Assembly (NCBI RefSeq): GCF_003515075.1
Contig: NZ_QWLV01000001.1
Span: 681,182 to 745,181 of the forward strand
Direction: 5' to 3'
Length of the DNA stretch: 64,000 nt
DNA from: Sphingomonas gilva
GTDB taxonomy: Bacteria; Pseudomonadota; Alphaproteobacteria; Sphingomonadales; Sphingomonadaceae
Shown here in pieces: positions 1-9,449 of this stretch (its first letter is position 1; each line of letters starts with the position of its first letter). The translations under genes were made by a program, and so were the position numbers. Below the pieces are notes generated by a model. It saw only the letters and a list, made by a program, of their open reading frames with translations, searched no databases and was not told the origin of the DNA.

Positions 1-429
1 TTCAACCTCTTGAGCCGCACCTCCGCGCTGGAGAATGTCGAGCTGCCCTTGCTCTATCGCGGCGAGGACAAGAAGACGAGGGCCGACATGGGCATGGCCG
101 CGCTGGACAAGGTCGGCCTCGCCGAATGGTGGGACCATACCCCGGCCGAGCTTTCGGGCGGGCAGCAGCAGCGTGTGGCCATCGCCCGTGCGATCGTCAC
201 CAATCCCGATGTGCTGCTGGCAGACGAGCCGACCGGCAATCTCGACAGCGAACGCTCGGTCGAGATCATGGAGCTCCTGACCGATCTCAACCGCCGGAGC
301 GGCATCACCGTACTGATGGTGACGCATGAGCCCGACATGGCCGCCTTCGCCCGCACGGTGGTGCATTTCAAGGACGGCCTGGTCGAGCGCATCGATGCCC
401 GGCACCGGGCCGGGGAGGCGGTGGCGTGA
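1..429 (+). CDS. ABC transporter ATP-binding protein, 5'-truncated (MacB/LolD type)
   Basis: This is the C-terminal part of an ATPase that would power an export or lipoprotein-type ABC transporter at the inner membrane. The reading frame is open from base 1 and the true start lies upstream. The ABC signature LSGGQQQRVAIARAI, a Walker B segment ending in DEPTGNLDS and the H-loop region VTHEPDMAAFA are all visible; Walker A is off the window. The string FNLL-R-SALENVELPL at the left edge is typical of the MacB/LolD/FtsE subfamily. The permease follows after a 130-base gap filled by a palindromic element. Substrate cannot be deduced; macrolide export should not be assumed. Confidence 0.93.
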   Translation, partial: FNLLSRTSALENVELPLLYRGEDKKTRADMGMAALDKVGLAEWWDHTPAELSGGQQQRVAIARAIVTNPDVLLADEPTGNLDSERSVEIMELLTDLNRRSGITVLMVTHEPDMAAFARTVVHFKDGLVERIDARHRAGEAVA

Positions 430-460
430 GCGGGTCGCCGATTGCTTCTTCAGCGATAGG

Positions 461-543
461 TTTCTCGACTTCGCTCGAAACGAGCGGGGACTTGGGTTGC
501 AAGCTTTCCCTGGGCCCGTTCGCTTCGAGCGAAGTCGAGAAGC
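461..543. repeat. palindromic element R1a
   Basis: Two inverted arms, tttctcgacttcgctcgaaa (461-480) and a near reverse complement ending at 543, flank a short unrelated centre. It lies between the ATPase and permease genes of one transporter operon. Related copies are at 16041-16121 and 52567-52620. Confidence 0.85.
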
Positions 544-559
544 GTTGGCGGAGCGCGCA

Positions 560-1771
560 ATGATCATCGGCACCACCTTCGTCCTCGCGATCCGGTCGAT
601 CCGGCGGCACATGCTGCGATCGTTCCTGACGACCTTGGGTATCATCATCGGCGTCGCCGCGGTGGTCACCATGGTGACGCTGGGCAACGCCACCACGGCG
701 GCGGTGCAGGAGCAGATCTCCGCGCTCGGTACCAACGTTCTCCAGATCCGCCCCGGCCAGGGCTTCGGTCGCGGCGGCGGCGGGCCGCGCCCGCCCGAAT
801 TCGATGCGCAGGATATAGAGGCGCTGCAGCGTCAGGTCACCGGCGTGCGCGCGGTCGCGCCGCAGGCGCAGGCGTCCGCCATCGCGATCTATGACGGCGC
901 GAACTGGACGACGACGATCAACGGCACCACCAACGCCTATTTCGAGGTCCAGCCCTGGCAGCTGACCGCCGGCCGCACCTTCAGCCCGGAAGAGGAGGCC
1001 GCGGGGAAGTCGGTCTGCATCATCGGCAGCACCGTGCAGCAGAACCTGTTCCGCGGCGGCAACGCGGTGGGCGAGCGCATCCGCCTGGGCCAGATCTCGT
1101 GCGACGTGATCGGCACGCTCGCGACCAAGGGTCAGGCGGGCTTCGGCGGGGATCAGGACGATACCGTGATCATGCCGATCAAGACGGTGCAGCGCCGCTT
1201 CACGGGATCGCAGGACATCCGCCTGATCCTGGTCGGCGTCGATCAGGCCTATGACACGCAGGTGGTGCAGGAATCGATCAGCGATTTGCTGCGCGACCGC
1301 CGCAATATCGAGCCGGGCGAGGACGATAACTTCAACATCTTCGACACGCGCCAGATCTCCGACACGCTGACCGGCACGACCAACCTCCTGACCAGCATCG
1401 TCGCGACGGTCGCGGGGATCAGCCTGATCGTCGGCGGCATCGGCATCATGAACATCATGCTGGTGTCGGTCACCGAACGCACGCGCGAGATCGGCATCCG
1501 CCTCGCGATCGGGGCGGTCGCGCGCGAGGTGCTGCTGCAATTCCTCGTCGAAGCGATCGTGCTGTCATGCCTGGGCGGGCTGATCGGCCTGCTGGTGGCG
1601 CAGCTCGCCGTCGCCGCGCTGGTGCCGGTGATGGACGTGAAATGGATCTTCGTGCCGGAGATCAACGTCGCCGCCTTCGCCATCTCGGCGATCATCGGCG
1701 TGGTGTTCGGCTATTTCCCGGCCAGACGCGCGGCGGCGCTCAACCCCATCGACGCGCTGCGGCACGAGTGA
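560..1771 (+). CDS. ABC transporter permease, MacB/FtsX family
   Basis: Membrane partner of the preceding ATPase. The 403-residue protein has the MacB layout: an N-terminal membrane helix (about residues 17-40, LTTLGIIIGVAAVVTMVTLG), a periplasmic MacB_PCD-like domain with a Gly-rich loop near residue 70, then three C-terminal helices forming an FtsX domain with the family motif VGGIGIMNIMLVSVTERTRE. The frame is open upstream to 326, but that stretch translates the R1 element, so ATG 560 is preferred. The last residues, LNPIDALRHE, are the usual family ending. Transport of a lipid, peptide or drug is possible; the substrate is unknown. Confidence 0.92.
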   Translation: MIIGTTFVLAIRSIRRHMLRSFLTTLGIIIGVAAVVTMVTLGNATTAAVQEQISALGTNVLQIRPGQGFGRGGGGPRPPEFDAQDIEALQRQVTGVRAVAPQAQASAIAIYDGANWTTTINGTTNAYFEVQPWQLTAGRTFSPEEEAAGKSVCIIGSTVQQNLFRGGNAVGERIRLGQISCDVIGTLATKGQAGFGGDQDDTVIMPIKTVQRRFTGSQDIRLILVGVDQAYDTQVVQESISDLLRDRRNIEPGEDDNFNIFDTRQISDTLTGTTNLLTSIVATVAGISLIVGGIGIMNIMLVSVTERTREIGIRLAIGAVAREVLLQFLVEAIVLSCLGGLIGLLVAQLAVAALVPVMDVKWIFVPEINVAAFAISAIIGVVFGYFPARRAAALNPIDALRHE

Positions 1772-1774
1772 GTT

Positions 1775-1926
1775 TCCCCTCCCTGAAAGGGAGGGGTTAG
1801 GGGTGGGTGAAGCGACGGGCGCGGCTCGATGTCGCGTTCGGCGCTTCGGGCTGGGCGTCGAAGAGGCTTTTTGGGCGCGCAGACGCGCGCACCCACCCCC
1901 GACCCCTCCCTTGAAAGGGAGGGGAG
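1775..1926. repeat. palindromic element R3a
   Basis: The outer arms are cccctccctgaaagggaggg (left) and its inverted partner (right). Inside them lie inner arms ggggtgggtg and cgcacccaccccc, around a variable centre. It fills the gap between two convergent genes, so it may act as a transcript-end hairpin. Related copies are at 16941-17045 and 38661-38818. Confidence 0.85.
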
Positions 1927-1930
1927 GAAG

Positions 1931-2515
1931 CTACCCGACGCCGTACTTCTTCCGCAGCGCCGCGAGCTGCTCGGGCGTGTCGATATCGACCAGCTCGTCG
2001 GGCGAGGTGACCATGTGGTGGCCGGCGCGGACCAGGTCGCGCGCGCCGGCCTGGCCTTCGAGCGTCAGCAGCATGTCGAAATGCGCCGCGCCGAACAGCA
2101 CCGGCGGGGTCGGATGGTCACCGTTCGACGAGGCGACGATCGCGTCGGGCCCTTCCGCATAGTCGAGCAGCCGCCAGACATGCGCGGCGGTGACGCGCGG
2201 CATGTCGGCAAGCGCGATCAGCACCGCTGCGCAGCCGCAGCCCTTGGCCGCGGTCACGCCCAGCATCACCGATCGCGACAGGCCGAGGTCGGGATCGTCA
2301 TTGCGCACCATGGTCAGCCCGCGCGCGGCGAAATCGACCCGCGTCCCATCGACCACGGCGTAACGCCCCCTGAAGGGGATCGCCTCCAGCGCGGTGACGA
2401 CATGGAGGCCGAGCGGCTGGTGGAGGAAGGGCTGGGCGAGCTTGTCCGCCGCGCCGAAGCGGCGTGAGCGGCCGGCGGCGAGCAGCACCAGCGCGGTGTC
2501 CTCGGCGCGGATCAT
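1931..2515 (-). CDS. molybdenum cofactor nucleotidylyltransferase, MocA/MobA-like
   Basis: Predicted cytosolic enzyme that adds a nucleotide (probably CMP) to molybdopterin, making the dinucleotide cofactor used by the oxidoreductase encoded upstream in the same operon. The 194-residue protein begins with the nucleotide-binding signature LLAAGRSRRFG followed by DKL, and has LALADMPRV-like metal-site residues (ALADMP, about 101-106) and a C-terminal DIDTPEQL, all as in the MobA/MocA glycosyltransferase-A fold. Start ATG 2515 overlaps the xdhC stop by 4 bases (ATGA), showing translational coupling. CTP rather than GTP specificity is inferred from the XDH-family partner. Confidence 0.88.
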   Translation of the reverse strand: MIRAEDTALVLLAAGRSRRFGAADKLAQPFLHQPLGLHVVTALEAIPFRGRYAVVDGTRVDFAARGLTMVRNDDPDLGLSRSVMLGVTAAKGCGCAAVLIALADMPRVTAAHVWRLLDYAEGPDAIVASSNGDHPTPPVLFGAAHFDMLLTLEGQAGARDLVRAGHHMVTSPDELVDIDTPEQLAALRKKYGVG

Positions 2516-3435
2516 GGCTTGGCGTTCCACGCCGCGATCATCCCCGCGGCGATCGACAGCGCGATCTCGGCCGGGCCGACCGCGCCGATATCGAGGCCGG
2601 CCGGAGCGTCGATCCGGTCGAGATCGGCCCCGGTAAAGCCCGCCGCCGCCAGCCGCTCGCGCCGCGCGGCGTGGCTGCGGCGCGATCCCAGCGCGGCGAT
2701 ATAGCCGGCCTTGCCGCGCAGGGCCGCCTCCAGCGCGGGATCGTCGATCTTGGTGTCGTGGCTCAGGGTGACGACGGCGGTCGCGGGGCCGGGGGCATAC
2801 GCGGCGACCGCCTCGTCCGGCCAGCGATCGTCGAGCGTCACGCCGGGAAAGCGTTCCTCGGTCAGGAAGCGCCCGCGCGGATCGATCACCGCCACCTCGA
2901 TGCCCAGCGTCCGCGCCAGCGGGCCGAGCGCCTGCGCGATCTGCACCGCGCCGACGATCAGCAGGCGGCGGGGCGGGTCGTAGCGGTTGGCGAACACGCG
3001 CGCGGCTTCCTCGGCGCGGAGCGAGGAAACGCCGCTGTCGAGATCGGTGAACACCGTCGCCGCGCGCCCCTCGGCGCGCGCCTCGGCGATGCGATCGAAC
3101 AGCTCGGGATCGAAGCCGGTCGGCGCGACGGGCTGGACCATCACCTCGATCTCGCCGCCGCAGGGCAGGCCGACCTCCCAGGCGTCGGCATCGGCGACGC
3201 CGTAGCGCCGGAGCTGGAACGGCGCGCCGGCGATCACCTCGGCGGCGGCCTGCATGATGTCGTTCTCGACGCAGCCGCCCGACACCGAACCCTCGAACCG
3301 GCCGTCGCCATGCACCAGCATATGGCTGCCGCGCGGACGCGGCGCCGATCCCCAGGTGGAGGTGACCGTCGCCAGCGCAAGCGGCTGGCCAGCCCATTCG
3401 CGCGCTGCGGCGATCACGGTGTCGTTATCGGCCAT
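2512..3435 (-). CDS. XdhC-family molybdenum cofactor insertion chaperone
   Basis: Members of this family bind the molybdenum cofactor, protect it during sulfuration and hand it to xanthine-dehydrogenase-family apoenzymes. The 307-residue protein has both XdhC domains: an N-terminal CoxI-like part with the SGGCVEND motif (about residues 51-58), and a C-terminal Rossmann part with the nucleotide-binding stretch IVGAVQIAQAL (about 140-150) and later DPRGRFLTEERFPG. It lies 12 bases downstream of the second Mo subunit and overlaps the cytidylyltransferase gene, so it is the accessory factor of this operon. Confidence 0.92.
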   Translation of the reverse strand: MADNDTVIAAAREWAGQPLALATVTSTWGSAPRPRGSHMLVHGDGRFEGSVSGGCVENDIMQAAAEVIAGAPFQLRRYGVADADAWEVGLPCGGEIEVMVQPVAPTGFDPELFDRIAEARAEGRAATVFTDLDSGVSSLRAEEAARVFANRYDPPRRLLIVGAVQIAQALGPLARTLGIEVAVIDPRGRFLTEERFPGVTLDDRWPDEAVAAYAPGPATAVVTLSHDTKIDDPALEAALRGKAGYIAALGSRRSHAARRERLAAAGFTGADLDRIDAPAGLDIGAVGPAEIALSIAAGMIAAWNAKP

Positions 3436-3447
3436 GATCGGTCGCCC

Positions 3448-5655
3448 TCATACCGGCGGCAGCCCCGGCAGCAGCTTGTCGAGCGTGATGGGAAAGTCGC
3501 GCACGCGTACGCCGGTGGCATTGTACACCGCATTCGCCACCGCCGCGCCCGCGCCGGAGATGCCCAGCTCGCCCACCGCCTTGGCGCCGGCCGGATTGGC
3601 GTGGTCGTCCACCTCCTCGATGAAATGGCATTCGATCTGCGGCACGTCGGCGTTCACCGCGACGTGATATTCGCCGAAATCGGGATTGACGAAGCGCCCG
3701 CTCCGCACATCGACCACGCCGTCCTCGCTCAGCGCATAGGCGATGCCCCAGATCACCCCGCCGACGATCTGGCTGCGCGCGGTCTTCTCGTTGAGCACGC
3801 GGCCGACGTCGAACACGCCGAGCATCCTTCGCACGCGCACCTCGCCCGTCACGCCGTTCACCGCGACCTCGCAGAAATGGGCGCCGTGGCTGGCCTGGCT
3901 GGTCGCCTTGCTCTCCTTGCCCGGCCCCATCCGTCCGCTCGCGACGATCGGCTTGCCGCGCACCAGGTCGGCGAGCGGGGTGCTGCGGCCGCCCGCCGTC
4001 ACCACGCCGTCCTTCAGCGACAGCTCCTCGGGCGCGGCGTTCATCCGCCGGGCGAGCTCGGCGAGGATGTCCTCGCACGCGAGCGCCACCGCGGACGCCG
4101 AACTGCCCGCGCCGAACGAGCCGCCGGAGCCCGCGCTCGGCGGCATCTCGCTATCGCCCAGCCGCACGTCGATCCGGTCGACGCCAAGGCCCAGCATCTC
4201 GCCCGCGACCTGCGCGAGGATGGTGTAGGTGCCGGTGCCGATGTCGGTCATGTCGGTCTCGATCACCGCGCGGCCGTCGGCGTCGAGCGTCACGCGCGCT
4301 TCGCTTTTGACGGTGAAGTTCCCGCGCAACGACGCGGCCATGCCGGCGCCGATCAGCCATTCGCCCTCACGAACGCTGCCGGGCGTGGCGGCGCGCCGGT
4401 CCCAGCCGAAGCGGCGCGCGCCCTCATCGTAGCAATCGAGCAGGCGACGGGTGGAGAAGGGCTTGCCCGACAGCGGATCGGTCTCGGGCTCGTTGCGGCG
4501 GCGCAGTTCGATCGGATCGAGGCCCAACCGTTCGGCCAGCTCGTCCATCGCGCACTCGATCGCGAAGGTGCCGATCGCCTCGCCCGGCGCGCGCACCGCG
4601 CCGGTGCCGGGCAGGTCGACGCGGACCAGCGACGTCGCGAAATGGCGCACCTTGCCCGCGTAGAGCGGCAGCGTGCCGAACGGGATCGGCTCGAGGAACG
4701 TCCGGTCCTCCTTCTGCGCGGCGACGCCCTCATGCGCGATCGCCGAGATCCGGCCATCGCGGTTGCAGCCGATGCGCAGGCGCTGGACGGTGTCGGTTCT
4801 GTGGTGCCCGAGATAGGCGATCTGGCGGCGGGGCAGGGCGATCTTGACCGGACGTCCGGTGCGGCGCGCGGCGATGGCGGCGAGGATCGTCTCGGGCCCC
4901 ACGCCGGTCTTCCCGCCAAAGCCGCCGCCGACATAGGGCGCCAGCACGCGGACCTTCGCTTCGGGCATGTCAAGCGCGACGGCGATGGCGGTGCGCGCCG
5001 CGCCGACGATCTGCAGGCTGGCGCGCACCGTCAGCCGGTCGCCGTCCCACCAGGCGATGGTCGCGTGCGGTTCAAGCGCGGCGGGGAAGTGGACGGGCGT
5101 GGCGTAGCGCTCGTCGAACACCACCTCCGCCTCGGCCAGCGCGGCGTCGAGATCGCCCCTGCGGATGGTCGGCAGGAAACCGAGCTTATGATCGTGCTCG
5201 ACCTCCGCGGCGCGGCTGTCGAAGCGGCCTTCGGACGGCGCATAGTCGATCCTGACCGCCCCCGCGGCGGCGCGAGCCGCCTCCTGGCTCTCGGCGACGA
5301 CGATCGCGATGGGCTGGCCGTAATGATGAATGCGGTCCGCCGGCCCCACCTTCGGCGCATGTTCCGAATTGGCTTCGCCAGAGGGCATGCGCGGATCGTC
5401 ATGGATGACGGCGACGACGCCCGGCATCGCCTCGGCCGCGGCGACGTCCACCGAAAGGACGCGGCCCGCGCCGATCTCCGCGCCGACGACATGGCCGTAC
5501 AGCGTCCCCTCGGGCGCGCCCTCGAAGGCATATCCGGCCGTGCCGCTGACCTTCGCCGCACCGTCGTAGCGATCGACCGGCCTGCCGAGCAGCCCCTGCG
5601 CGCTCGCGCCCAGCGCGGCCGGGCGGTAGGGGCCGTCCATTCTCACTTCGCGCAT
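3448..5655 (-). CDS. aldehyde oxidoreductase Mo-binding subunit (second copy)
   Basis: Molybdopterin-binding catalytic subunit of the xanthine dehydrogenase / aldehyde oxidoreductase family, 735 residues. The N-terminal a/b-hammerhead domain starts near GRPVDRYDGAAKVSGTAGYA. The Mo-site loop YVGGGFGGKTG and the C-terminal [21 protein letters not shown], which carries the catalytic Glu, are both present. It is a paralogue of the subunit encoded just upstream (5716-7932); both end in [12 protein letters not shown]. The two genes are separated by only 60 bases. It may be an alternative catalytic subunit using the same FeS and FAD partners, or a diverged duplicate with another substrate. Confidence 0.92.
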   Translation of the reverse strand: MREVRMDGPYRPAALGASAQGLLGRPVDRYDGAAKVSGTAGYAFEGAPEGTLYGHVVGAEIGAGRVLSVDVAAAEAMPGVVAVIHDDPRMPSGEANSEHAPKVGPADRIHHYGQPIAIVVAESQEAARAAAGAVRIDYAPSEGRFDSRAAEVEHDHKLGFLPTIRRGDLDAALAEAEVVFDERYATPVHFPAALEPHATIAWWDGDRLTVRASLQIVGAARTAIAVALDMPEAKVRVLAPYVGGGFGGKTGVGPETILAAIAARRTGRPVKIALPRRQIAYLGHHRTDTVQRLRIGCNRDGRISAIAHEGVAAQKEDRTFLEPIPFGTLPLYAGKVRHFATSLVRVDLPGTGAVRAPGEAIGTFAIECAMDELAERLGLDPIELRRRNEPETDPLSGKPFSTRRLLDCYDEGARRFGWDRRAATPGSVREGEWLIGAGMAASLRGNFTVKSEARVTLDADGRAVIETDMTDIGTGTYTILAQVAGEMLGLGVDRIDVRLGDSEMPPSAGSGGSFGAGSSASAVALACEDILAELARRMNAAPEELSLKDGVVTAGGRSTPLADLVRGKPIVASGRMGPGKESKATSQASHGAHFCEVAVNGVTGEVRVRRMLGVFDVGRVLNEKTARSQIVGGVIWGIAYALSEDGVVDVRSGRFVNPDFGEYHVAVNADVPQIECHFIEEVDDHANPAGAKAVGELGISGAGAAVANAVYNATGVRVRDFPITLDKLLPGLPPV

Positions 5656-5715
5656 GACCGTCGCCCCCTCACATGATTCGGTTGCAAGGTAGGACCCAAT
5701 GCCGCCGCGGCAACC

Positions 5716-7932
5716 TCAAACCGGCGGCAATCCCGGCAGCAGCTTGTCGAGCGTCAGCGGATAGTCGCGCACCCGCACCCCGCACGCATTGTGGATCGCG
5801 TTGGCGATCGCCGCGCCCGCGCCCGAGATGCCGAGCTCGCCGATGCCCTTGGTCAGCATCGGGTTGGCCGCATGGTCGCGTTCCTCGATGAAGATCACCT
5901 CCTGCTGCGGCACGTCGGCATTGGCGGGAACGTGATATTCGGCAAGATCGTGGTTGACGCACTTGCCGTTGCGGATGTCGTGGACCAGCTCCTCGGTCAG
6001 CGCCGCGCCCAGGCCGAAGGTCATCCCGCCCAGGCATTGCGACCGCGCGGTCTTCTCGTTGAGGATGCGGCCTGCCGCGAACACGCCGAGCATCCGCCGC
6101 ACCCGCGTCTCGCCCGTCACCGCGTTGACTGCGACCTCGGCGAAATGCGCGCCGAACGCCGCCTGGGTGAACGCCTCGTCCGTCTTGCCCGGTCGAATCG
6201 CGCCCTCCTCGGTCAGGTCGCCGTCGATCAGGTCGGCGATCCGGACATGGCGGTTGCCGGCGATCGCCTCGCCGTCCTTGAGCGTGAGGTCGCCGGGAGA
6301 GGCGCCCATCGCCCCGGCCAGCTTCGCGCGGATCGCCTCGCACGCGGCATAGACCGCGGAACCGGCGCTGTTCGCGCCCCAGGACCCGCCCGAACCTGCG
6401 GCGGGGGGAAGGTCGGTGTCGCCAAGCGAGACCTGCACGCGGCCGATCGGCGCGCCCAGCATCTCGCCCGCGATCTGCGCGAGGATGGTGTAGCTGCCCG
6501 TGCCGATATCGGTCATGTCGGTCTCGACGATCACCGCGCCGTCGCGCCGCAGCGTCACCCGCGCCGCCGATCGCTGCATCAGGTTGCTGCGCGCCGCCGC
6601 CGCCATGCCCAGCCCGATCAGCCATTCGCCCTCGCGCCGGCCGCCGGGGGTGGGGTCGCGCCGGTCCCAGCCGAATTCCTTCGCGCCGCGGTCCATGCAG
6701 GCGATCAGGTTGCGGCTGGAAAAGGGGATGTCCTGCTCGGGGTCGCGCTCGGGCTCGTTGGCCTTGCGCAGCGCGATCGGGTCCATGCCCAGCGCCTCGG
6801 CCAGCTCGTCCATCGCGCATTCGAGCGCGAGCATGCCCACCGCCTCGCCCGGGCAGCGCATCGAGCCGGAGAGCGTCAGGTTCAGCCGCACCAGATCATG
6901 GGTGATCGATCGGTTCTCGCCGGCATAAAGGAAGTGCGTGGCGATGCCCGCCGGCTCGAAGAAATCCTCGCCGTCGAGATTGCTGGCGAGCGTCTCATGG
7001 CCGATCGCGGTCAACCGGCCGTCATGCCCCGCCGCCAGCCGGATGCGCTGGCGGGTGTCGGATCGGCGGACGGTCGCCTCGAACACCTGGGGGCGGCTCA
7101 TCACCGCCTTGATCGGCCGGCCCAGTTCCCTCGCCGCCAGCGCCGCCGCCACCGCCTCCGGCGCGATTCCCAGCTTCGATCCGAAGCCCCCGCCGACATA
7201 AGGCGCGATCAGGCGGACGTTCGTCTCCTCGATGCCCAGCGCGTCGGCCATCTGCTTGCGGCACGACGCCAGCATCTGGTTGGCGGTGTGGAGGATCAGA
7301 TTGTCGCCGTCCCAGCGGGCGATGGTCGCGTGCGGCTCCATCGGCGCATTGGACTGGCTCGGCGTGGTGTAGGTGACGTCGATCGTCACCGCCGCGTCGG
7401 CCATCGCCCTGTCGAGATCGCCCTGCGACGAATGCGCCGGCGTGCTGGCGTCGGGCGGGGTTTCGCATTCGGCGGCGTGCGCCTCGCGCTCGAACGCGCC
7501 CGCTTCCTCCTCATAGGCGATGACCAGCGCCTCGGCTCCCTCGCGCGCTGCCTCCAGATTCTCGGCGACGACCAGCGCCAGCGGCTGGCCGACATAGGCG
7601 ATCTCGCGCACGCCCTGGGTCGGGGCCTCTTCCTCGCCGCCCTGCTGCGGGTTGCGCGCGAAGGTCTCGAAATCGGTGAACACGCGGATGACGCCGGGTG
7701 TGGCGAGCGTCGCCGCCTCGTTGATCGCCGCGACCCGTCCCTTGCCGATTCGCGCGCCGACCAGCACGCCGTGCAGCGTATTGGCATCCTGCTCGGCGGC
7801 GTAGATCGCCTTGCCGGCGACCTTCAGCGGCCCGTCGATCCGGTCGAGCGGCTTGCCGATGATCCCTTGCGCGCCCGTATCGAGCAGCGAGGTCTCGACC
7901 GGCGCGTCCATGGTGATGACATGGGCGCTCAC
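5716..7932 (-). CDS. aldehyde oxidoreductase Mo-binding subunit (PaoC-like, first copy)
   Basis: Catalytic molybdopterin subunit of a PaoABC-like three-subunit aldehyde oxidoreductase, 738 residues. Seen: N-terminal [20 protein letters not shown], the Mo-site loop [11 protein letters not shown], and near the C-terminus [21 protein letters not shown] with the catalytic Glu. A GTG start at 7932 overlaps the FAD-subunit stop (GTGA). An ATG seven codons downstream is an alternative. A longer open frame upstream only shadows the FAD gene. The order FeS-FAD-Mo matches paoABC of Escherichia coli, a broad-range aromatic aldehyde oxidase, but here no export signal is present on any subunit, so a cytosolic enzyme is inferred. 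Confidence 0.93.
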   Translation of the reverse strand: MSAHVITMDAPVETSLLDTGAQGIIGKPLDRIDGPLKVAGKAIYAAEQDANTLHGVLVGARIGKGRVAAINEAATLATPGVIRVFTDFETFARNPQQGGEEEAPTQGVREIAYVGQPLALVVAENLEAAREGAEALVIAYEEEAGAFEREAHAAECETPPDASTPAHSSQGDLDRAMADAAVTIDVTYTTPSQSNAPMEPHATIARWDGDNLILHTANQMLASCRKQMADALGIEETNVRLIAPYVGGGFGSKLGIAPEAVAAALAARELGRPIKAVMSRPQVFEATVRRSDTRQRIRLAAGHDGRLTAIGHETLASNLDGEDFFEPAGIATHFLYAGENRSITHDLVRLNLTLSGSMRCPGEAVGMLALECAMDELAEALGMDPIALRKANEPERDPEQDIPFSSRNLIACMDRGAKEFGWDRRDPTPGGRREGEWLIGLGMAAAARSNLMQRSAARVTLRRDGAVIVETDMTDIGTGSYTILAQIAGEMLGAPIGRVQVSLGDTDLPPAAGSGGSWGANSAGSAVYAACEAIRAKLAGAMGASPGDLTLKDGEAIAGNRHVRIADLIDGDLTEEGAIRPGKTDEAFTQAAFGAHFAEVAVNAVTGETRVRRMLGVFAAGRILNEKTARSQCLGGMTFGLGAALTEELVHDIRNGKCVNHDLAEYHVPANADVPQQEVIFIEERDHAANPMLTKGIGELGISGAGAAIANAIHNACGVRVRDYPLTLDKLLPGLPPV

Positions 7933-8912
7933 GACGCGTCTCCCGTCAGGTCGCGCAGGACGGCGATCAGCGTGCGGCGGGCTAGGGGCAGCTTGAAATC
8001 GTTGTGGCCGAACCCGCGCGCGCCCGTGAGCAGCGCGTCTGCGGCGGCGTTGAACGCCTCGGTCGAAGGCGGCTGGCCGATCAGCGCGGCCTCGACCGCC
8101 GGGTCGCGCCACGGCATGTGGGCGAGGCCGCCGAAGGCCAGCGCGGCGGAGGCGATCCTGCCGTCCTCGACGGACGCGATCCCGGCGACCGACACCAGCG
8201 CGAAGGCGTAGGAGGCGCGGTCGCGCACCTTGCGGTAGATCTGGCGGCCCCTCGGCGCGGGCGGCAGCTCGACATGGGTGATCAGCTCGCCCGGGTAGAG
8301 CACCGTCTCGATCTGCGGCGTGTCGCCGGGCAGGCGGTAGAAGTCGGCGATCGGGATGCGGCGGCGGTCGCCGTCCTTCTTCAATGTGACGATCACCACG
8401 TCCAGCGCGCGCATCGCCACCGGCATGTCGCCGGGATGGGTGGCGATGCACTGCTCGCTCGTCCCCAGCACGGCATGGATGCGGTTGAAGCCCTCGCGCG
8501 CATCGCAGCCGCTGCCCGGCTCGCGCTTGTTGCAGCGGCTGGCGGTGTCGTAGAAATAATAGCAGCGGGTGCGCTGCAGCAGATTGCCCCCGGTCGAGGC
8601 CTTGTTGCGCAGCTGGCCGGATGCGCCGGCGAGGAGCGCGCGGCTGAGCACCGCGTAGCGGCTCCGCACGCGGGTATCGGCGGCAAGATCGCTGTTGGCG
8701 ACCAGCGCGCCGATGCGCAGGCCGCCTTCGTCCATGTCCTCGATGCGATTGAGGTCGAGCCTGCTGATGTCCACCAGCTTGGCCGGGGTCATCACCTGCA
8801 GCTTCATCAGATCGAGCAGGTTGGTGCCGCCGGCGATGAAGCGCGTTTCCTCGTCCGCGGCGGCAACCGCGGCCTCGGGGCTGTCCGCCCGCGCATAGTC
8901 GAAGGTCTTCAT
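7929..8912 (-). CDS. aldehyde oxidoreductase FAD-binding subunit (PaoB-like)
   Basis: FAD subunit that passes electrons from the Mo/FeS centres to the acceptor. The 327-residue protein shows the FAD-binding motif [15 protein letters not shown] (about residues 25-39) and GNLLQRTRC. Four cysteines at residues 117, 127, 136 and 155 sit in the insert [21 protein letters not shown] and SEQCIATHP. In PaoB the matching cysteines hold an additional [4Fe-4S] cluster, which separates this group from ordinary xanthine dehydrogenase FAD subunits. Its start overlaps the stop of the FeS gene (ATGA), and its stop overlaps the Mo-subunit start. Confidence 0.94.
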   Translation of the reverse strand: MKTFDYARADSPEAAVAAADEETRFIAGGTNLLDLMKLQVMTPAKLVDISRLDLNRIEDMDEGGLRIGALVANSDLAADTRVRSRYAVLSRALLAGASGQLRNKASTGGNLLQRTRCYYFYDTASRCNKREPGSGCDAREGFNRIHAVLGTSEQCIATHPGDMPVAMRALDVVIVTLKKDGDRRRIPIADFYRLPGDTPQIETVLYPGELITHVELPPAPRGRQIYRKVRDRASYAFALVSVAGIASVEDGRIASAALAFGGLAHMPWRDPAVEAALIGQPPSTEAFNAAADALLTGARGFGHNDFKLPLARRTLIAVLRDLTGDAS

Positions 8913-9409
8913 GCGCCCGCCTCCGCCACTTCGCGGATCGCATCGACGATGTTGGGATAGGCGGCGCAGCGGCAGATATTGCCGCTCATCCGTTCCGAGA
9001 TCTCGTCATTGTCCAGGATCACGTCGCCGTCCAGTCGCTCGGAGACATGGCTGGGCCAGCCCATCCTCGCCTCCTCGATCATCGCGGTGGCGGAGCAGAT
9101 CTGTCCCGGCGTGCAATAGCCGCACTGGAATGCGTCGTGCGTCACGAAGGCGCGCTGCAGCGGGTTGAGCGCGTCGGGCCCCCCCAGCCCCTCGATCGTC
9201 ACGATATCGTCATCCTGGTGCATCACGGCGAGCGTGAGGCAGGAATTGATCCGCCGCCCGTTCACGATCATCGTGCACGCGCCGCACTGGCCGTGATCGC
9301 AGCCCTTCTTGCTGCCGGTCAGGCCCAGATGCTCGCGGGCCAGATCGAGCAGCGAGGTGCGAATATCGACATCGGCCTCATGGACCTGCCCGTTGATGGT
9401 GAATTGCAT
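8909..9409 (-). CDS. aldehyde oxidoreductase 2Fe-2S subunit (PaoA-like)
   Basis: Small electron-transfer subunit with two [2Fe-2S] clusters, 166 residues. The plant-ferredoxin-type cluster motif [16 protein letters not shown] with a downstream SCL is at about residues 37-60, and the C-terminal four-Cys cluster appears as CGYCTPGQ plus CRCAAYP. Translation is assigned to ATG 9409. The open frame continues upstream to 9595, but that part runs antisense over the glpQ-like gene and has no family similarity. Unlike E. coli PaoA there is no twin-arginine signal peptide before the first domain. It is the first gene of the minus-strand operon, only 40 bases from a divergent start. Confidence 0.94.
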   Translation of the reverse strand: MQFTINGQVHEADVDIRTSLLDLAREHLGLTGSKKGCDHGQCGACTMIVNGRRINSCLTLAVMHQDDDIVTIEGLGGPDALNPLQRAFVTHDAFQCGYCTPGQICSATAMIEEARMGWPSHVSERLDGDVILDNDEISERMSGNICRCAAYPNIVDAIREVAEAGA

Positions 9410-9449
9410 GGTGGCGCTCCCTTGGCTTGCCGGGTTAACGCGAAAGGCG

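Noticed and set aside
2464..5676. A 1070-residue open frame on the plus strand, antisense to the molybdenum operon.
   Set aside because: It is rich in Arg, Gly, Ala and His with no domain similarity and mirrors the codon pattern of the real minus-strand genes; such shadows are expected in GC-rich DNA. The same holds for plus-strand 5791-8211 and minus-strand 11986-13380 and 59986-61635.
5716..8943. A 1075-residue minus-strand frame that might be a fused FAD-Mo subunit.
   Set aside because: The first part is an out-of-frame shadow of the FAD-subunit gene; the real Mo subunit starts at GTG 7932 with GTGA overlap.
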